DNA from: UA16 sp905478895
GTDB taxonomy: Bacteria > Bacteroidota > Bacteroidia > Flavobacteriales_D > Sanyastnellaceae
Reading direction: 5' to 3'
Assembly: GCA_943788495.1 (NCBI GenBank)
Contig: CALSQO010000001.1
Coordinates: 930,001 to 994,000 of the forward strand
Length of the DNA stretch: 64,000 bases
In this document: positions 62,452-64,000 of the stretch, in pieces
How positions within the stretch are numbered: the stretch's first letter is position 1
How the letters are laid out: the number at the start of each line of letters is the position of its first letter
Made by a program: the position numbers and the translations under genes
The notes under the pieces: generated by a model
The model's input: only the letters and a program-made list of their open reading frames with translations
Database searches by the model: none
What the model was told of the DNA's origin: nothing

Positions 62452-63222
62452 ATGTGGATTGCTAGCCTCATATTGTTTTTCATTGCCATTGCCGGAGCAT
62501 TTGTGTATGACCGGTTTGGATCGCTCCTTCGCAGCCAGCTGAACCTGATCTTGGCGTTTGGAGGTGCGTTTTTGATTGGAATCATCTTCAACCACCTTGT
62601 TCCAGAAGCGTATGCGATGAATCCCAACGCGGGTTACATTGTGGTCCTAGGGTTTTTGCTTCAAGGCATCCTCGAATACATATCGCAGGGCATTGAGCAT
62701 GGTCATGCCCACCATGAGGAATCAAAAAGTGCGAAAGGTCACATGCCTTGGGCGATGTATTTCAGCCTGTGTTTGCATGCATTCATTGAATCGATGCCTT
62801 TGAGCAATGATGGTCACCACGGTCACGAACATCATGACCATGCCGGGCACGTGCACTTGACGGGGATCGAAACCATCGATTCTACGCTATTGATGGGACT
62901 GATTCTTCACAAATTTCCAGTTGCCTTGGTGTTGATGAGTTTGCTGGACGCATTCGGGGTGAGTCGAATCAAGCAATGGTTGGCCTTGGCGTTTTTCGGA
63001 TTAACACCGCTCATGGGAATGCTTTTCTATGATGCCTTGCTCCATTCCGATTCCGCAATCTCTGCTGTCTTGCCTCAATATGCAGGAGGGCTGCTGATTG
63101 GTATTTTGTTGCACATTAGTACCACGATCTTGTTTGAGACAGGGGATGGCCATCACTTTAACCGGAACAAAATGCTGGTGACAATGGCTGGCCTTGCGTT
63201 GGCCTTCTTAATAACGGGCTAA
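62452..63222 (+). CDS. ZIP-family divalent metal transporter
   Basis: A 256-residue membrane protein with about eight helices. The His-rich loop 'DGHHGHEHHDHAGHVHLTG' lies between the third and fourth helices, and the metal-site helix 4 and 5 motifs appear as 'LHAFIESMPLS' (His, Glu) and 'LILHKFPVALVLMS' (His-Lys-x-Pro-x-Ala). ZIP proteins bring zinc or iron into the cytoplasm. Follows the methyltransferase by five bases. Confidence 0.9.
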   Translation: MWIASLILFFIAIAGAFVYDRFGSLLRSQLNLILAFGGAFLIGIIFNHLVPEAYAMNPNAGYIVVLGFLLQGILEYISQGIEHGHAHHEESKSAKGHMPWAMYFSLCLHAFIESMPLSNDGHHGHEHHDHAGHVHLTGIETIDSTLLMGLILHKFPVALVLMSLLDAFGVSRIKQWLALAFFGLTPLMGMLFYDALLHSDSAISAVLPQYAGGLLIGILLHISTTILFETGDGHHFNRNKMLVTMAGLALAFLITG

Positions 63223-63299
63223 TTGTCTGTGTCGAAATAAATCGACTAAACGCAACTTTTAAGCTATAAAAACGTAGAAGAGAGCACTTAACCTCTCCT

Positions 63300-63401
63300 A
63301 TGAAACATTATCGCATCCACATCGACATTAATAAGTTCGAACAGATTTACATGCATCGGCATAAGTTCCAAGTGAATTTATTTGAATATTGCCTCAACTG
63401 A
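63300..63401 (+). other. Possible 33-codon small ORF ending in a terminator hairpin
   Basis: ATG 63300 opens MKHYRIHIDINKFEQIYMHR and stops at TGA 63399-63401, which lies inside the hairpin of the terminator. Basic and aromatic residues are frequent. There is no homology I can name, and no clear promoter, so it may be a 3' untranslated region or a small RNA instead. Confidence 0.2.
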
Positions 63402-63413
63402 GGCAATTTTTTT
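63388..63413. terminator. Bidirectional-type terminator between ZIP and HMG-CoA lyase-like genes
   Basis: ATTGCCTCA and TGAGGCAAT are perfect complements with a very short loop and are followed by seven T. It lies between two convergent genes and 11 bases from the lyase stop, so it can serve both, though the T-run favours the plus strand. Confidence 0.8.
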
Positions 63414-63423
63414 GGCCAAAAAA

Positions 63424-64000
63424 TCAGGATTGGAACAGGTCGACAGCGATGCTCATTGCATGTTCCCAGGCACGTTGATTTTTGAGATTCCAAGCATTGA
63501 GCGCTTGGAAATATGCCACCATGTGTTCGGTAGGAATGTTTCCAACCAATTCATTTTGGGCCATAGGGCATCCTCCGATGCCCCTAATAGCGCCATCAAA
63601 TCTCCGGCATCCGCTGTCATAGGCTGCTTGTAATTTGCCTTTGACTTCCTCGGGATGCGCATGCAAATGGGCTCCAAATTCGATGTGCTTGAATTGAGGA
63701 ATGGTGGATTGAAAAGCGGATGCAATCATTTCGGGTGTAGCGGTCCCCACCGTATCGCTCAAAGCAATCACATCCGGTTCTATGCGTTCCGCCAATGAGT
63801 CGACGAATTCGCCAAGTATTTGGGGACTCCACTCATCACCGTACGGATTCCCGAACCCCATGCTCAGGTAAACGACGAGTTTCTTGTTGTGGCCGGTGCA
63901 ATGGTGTTTGACGCGGTTGAGTCGTTTCCATGCATCTTCAATATTTGCACCGGTGTTTCTTTTCTGAAAAGTTTCAGATAGGCTCAATGGAAACCCCATG
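63424..64000 (-). CDS. HMG-CoA lyase-like protein, 5' end off the right edge
   Basis: The visible 191 residues are the C-terminal part of a DRE-TIM-type lyase. 'FGAHLHAHP' holds the metal-ligand histidines, 'ALSDTVGTATPE' and 'GCRRFDGAIRGIGGCPMAQNELVGN' (blocks) are the signature with the active-site Cys loop. The gene continues beyond 64000; the ATG at 63999 is probably internal because the family has an N-terminal half of about 100 more residues. HMG-CoA lyase releases acetoacetate and acetyl-CoA in leucine breakdown, fitting the acyl-CoA genes in the window. Confidence 0.9.
   Translation of the reverse strand, partial: MGFPLSLSETFQKRNTGANIEDAWKRLNRVKHHCTGHNKKLVVYLSMGFGNPYGDEWSPQILGEFVDSLAERIEPDVIALSDTVGTATPEMIASAFQSTIPQFKHIEFGAHLHAHPEEVKGKLQAAYDSGCRRFDGAIRGIGGCPMAQNELVGNIPTEHMVAYFQALNAWNLKNQRAWEHAMSIAVDLFQS

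Overview
The window looks like a chromosomal segment from a member of the Bacteroidota, most likely a marine Flavobacteriales-type bacterium. Four things support this. (1) One secreted protein ends in a type IX secretion (T9SS) sorting domain. (2) The outer-membrane assembly protein is of the lipoprotein TamL type, and the neighbourhood folP / DUF1599 / BT_3928-like DoxX protein is typical of the phylum. (3) Promoter-like TAnnTTTG boxes replace E. coli-type -10 boxes, and Shine-Dalgarno sequences are largely absent. (4) There is a giant surface protein built from GCTD...DGSC and HYR-like repeats. Assignment below phylum level is inference. I see no rRNA, tRNA, CRISPR array, insertion sequence, integrase or phage gene; the segment reads as core genome with one giant accessory-type surface gene.

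Layout. 1-10.2 kb: a PagL-like lipid A deacylase cut by the left edge, mazG, a DUF2807 lipoprotein, an SGNH-hydrolase lipoprotein, a secreted M1 peptidase, a DMT-type permease, and the ffh-folD-ribD run. 10.2-18.2 kb: one gene for a secreted protein of about 2600 residues with five copies of a roughly 200-residue module that I cannot name, about fifteen GCTD/DGSC repeats, two blocks of HYR-like domains and a single dockerin-like EF-hand at the end. It is closed by a strong terminator. 18.3-30.4 kb: DUF493 and a small membrane protein; then, on the minus strand, a five-gene run (Lon substrate-binding-like, lipoprotein, two guanidino-modifying enzymes, argS), a DegP/DegQ-like protease, and an LptF/G permease followed by two glycosyltransferases and a 2-oxoglutarate/Fe(II) oxygenase with start-stop overlaps. 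30.4-38.4 kb: a lipoprotein DPP III-like peptidase, a T9SS-exported choice-of-anchor B protein, folP, DUF1599, a DoxX-family protein and a lone DppB-type permease. 38.3-47.2 kb: class IV aminotransferase, HAD phosphatase, CsaA-like protein, both subunits of methylmalonyl-CoA mutase, 3-hydroxyacyl-CoA dehydrogenase, purine nucleoside phosphorylase, a small zinc-finger protein and a DEAD-box helicase. 47.2-57.7 kb: acyltransferase, TrmH methyltransferase, TamL, accD, rpsO, pnp, the primary sigma factor and a beta-helix-like lipoprotein. 57.8-64 kb: a large ABCG-type transporter, a SiaB/SiaC phospho-switch pair, a methyltransferase, a ZIP metal transporter and an HMG-CoA lyase-like gene cut by the right edge.

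The genes serve three broad themes: envelope construction and turnover (PagL-like, LptF/G, glycosyltransferases, TamL, DegQ-like, acyltransferase, secreted peptidases); central metabolism of C1/folate/flavin and of propionyl- and acyl-CoA (folD, ribD, folP, mutase, HMG-CoA lyase-like, accD); and information processing (ffh, argS, rpsO, pnp, rpoD, TrmH, helicase). No gap between genes exceeds about 200 bases. The least explained parts are the modular giant protein, the two guanidino-enzymes next to argS, the SiaB/SiaC pair without its usual partners, and several promoter boxes placed only four bases before start codons.
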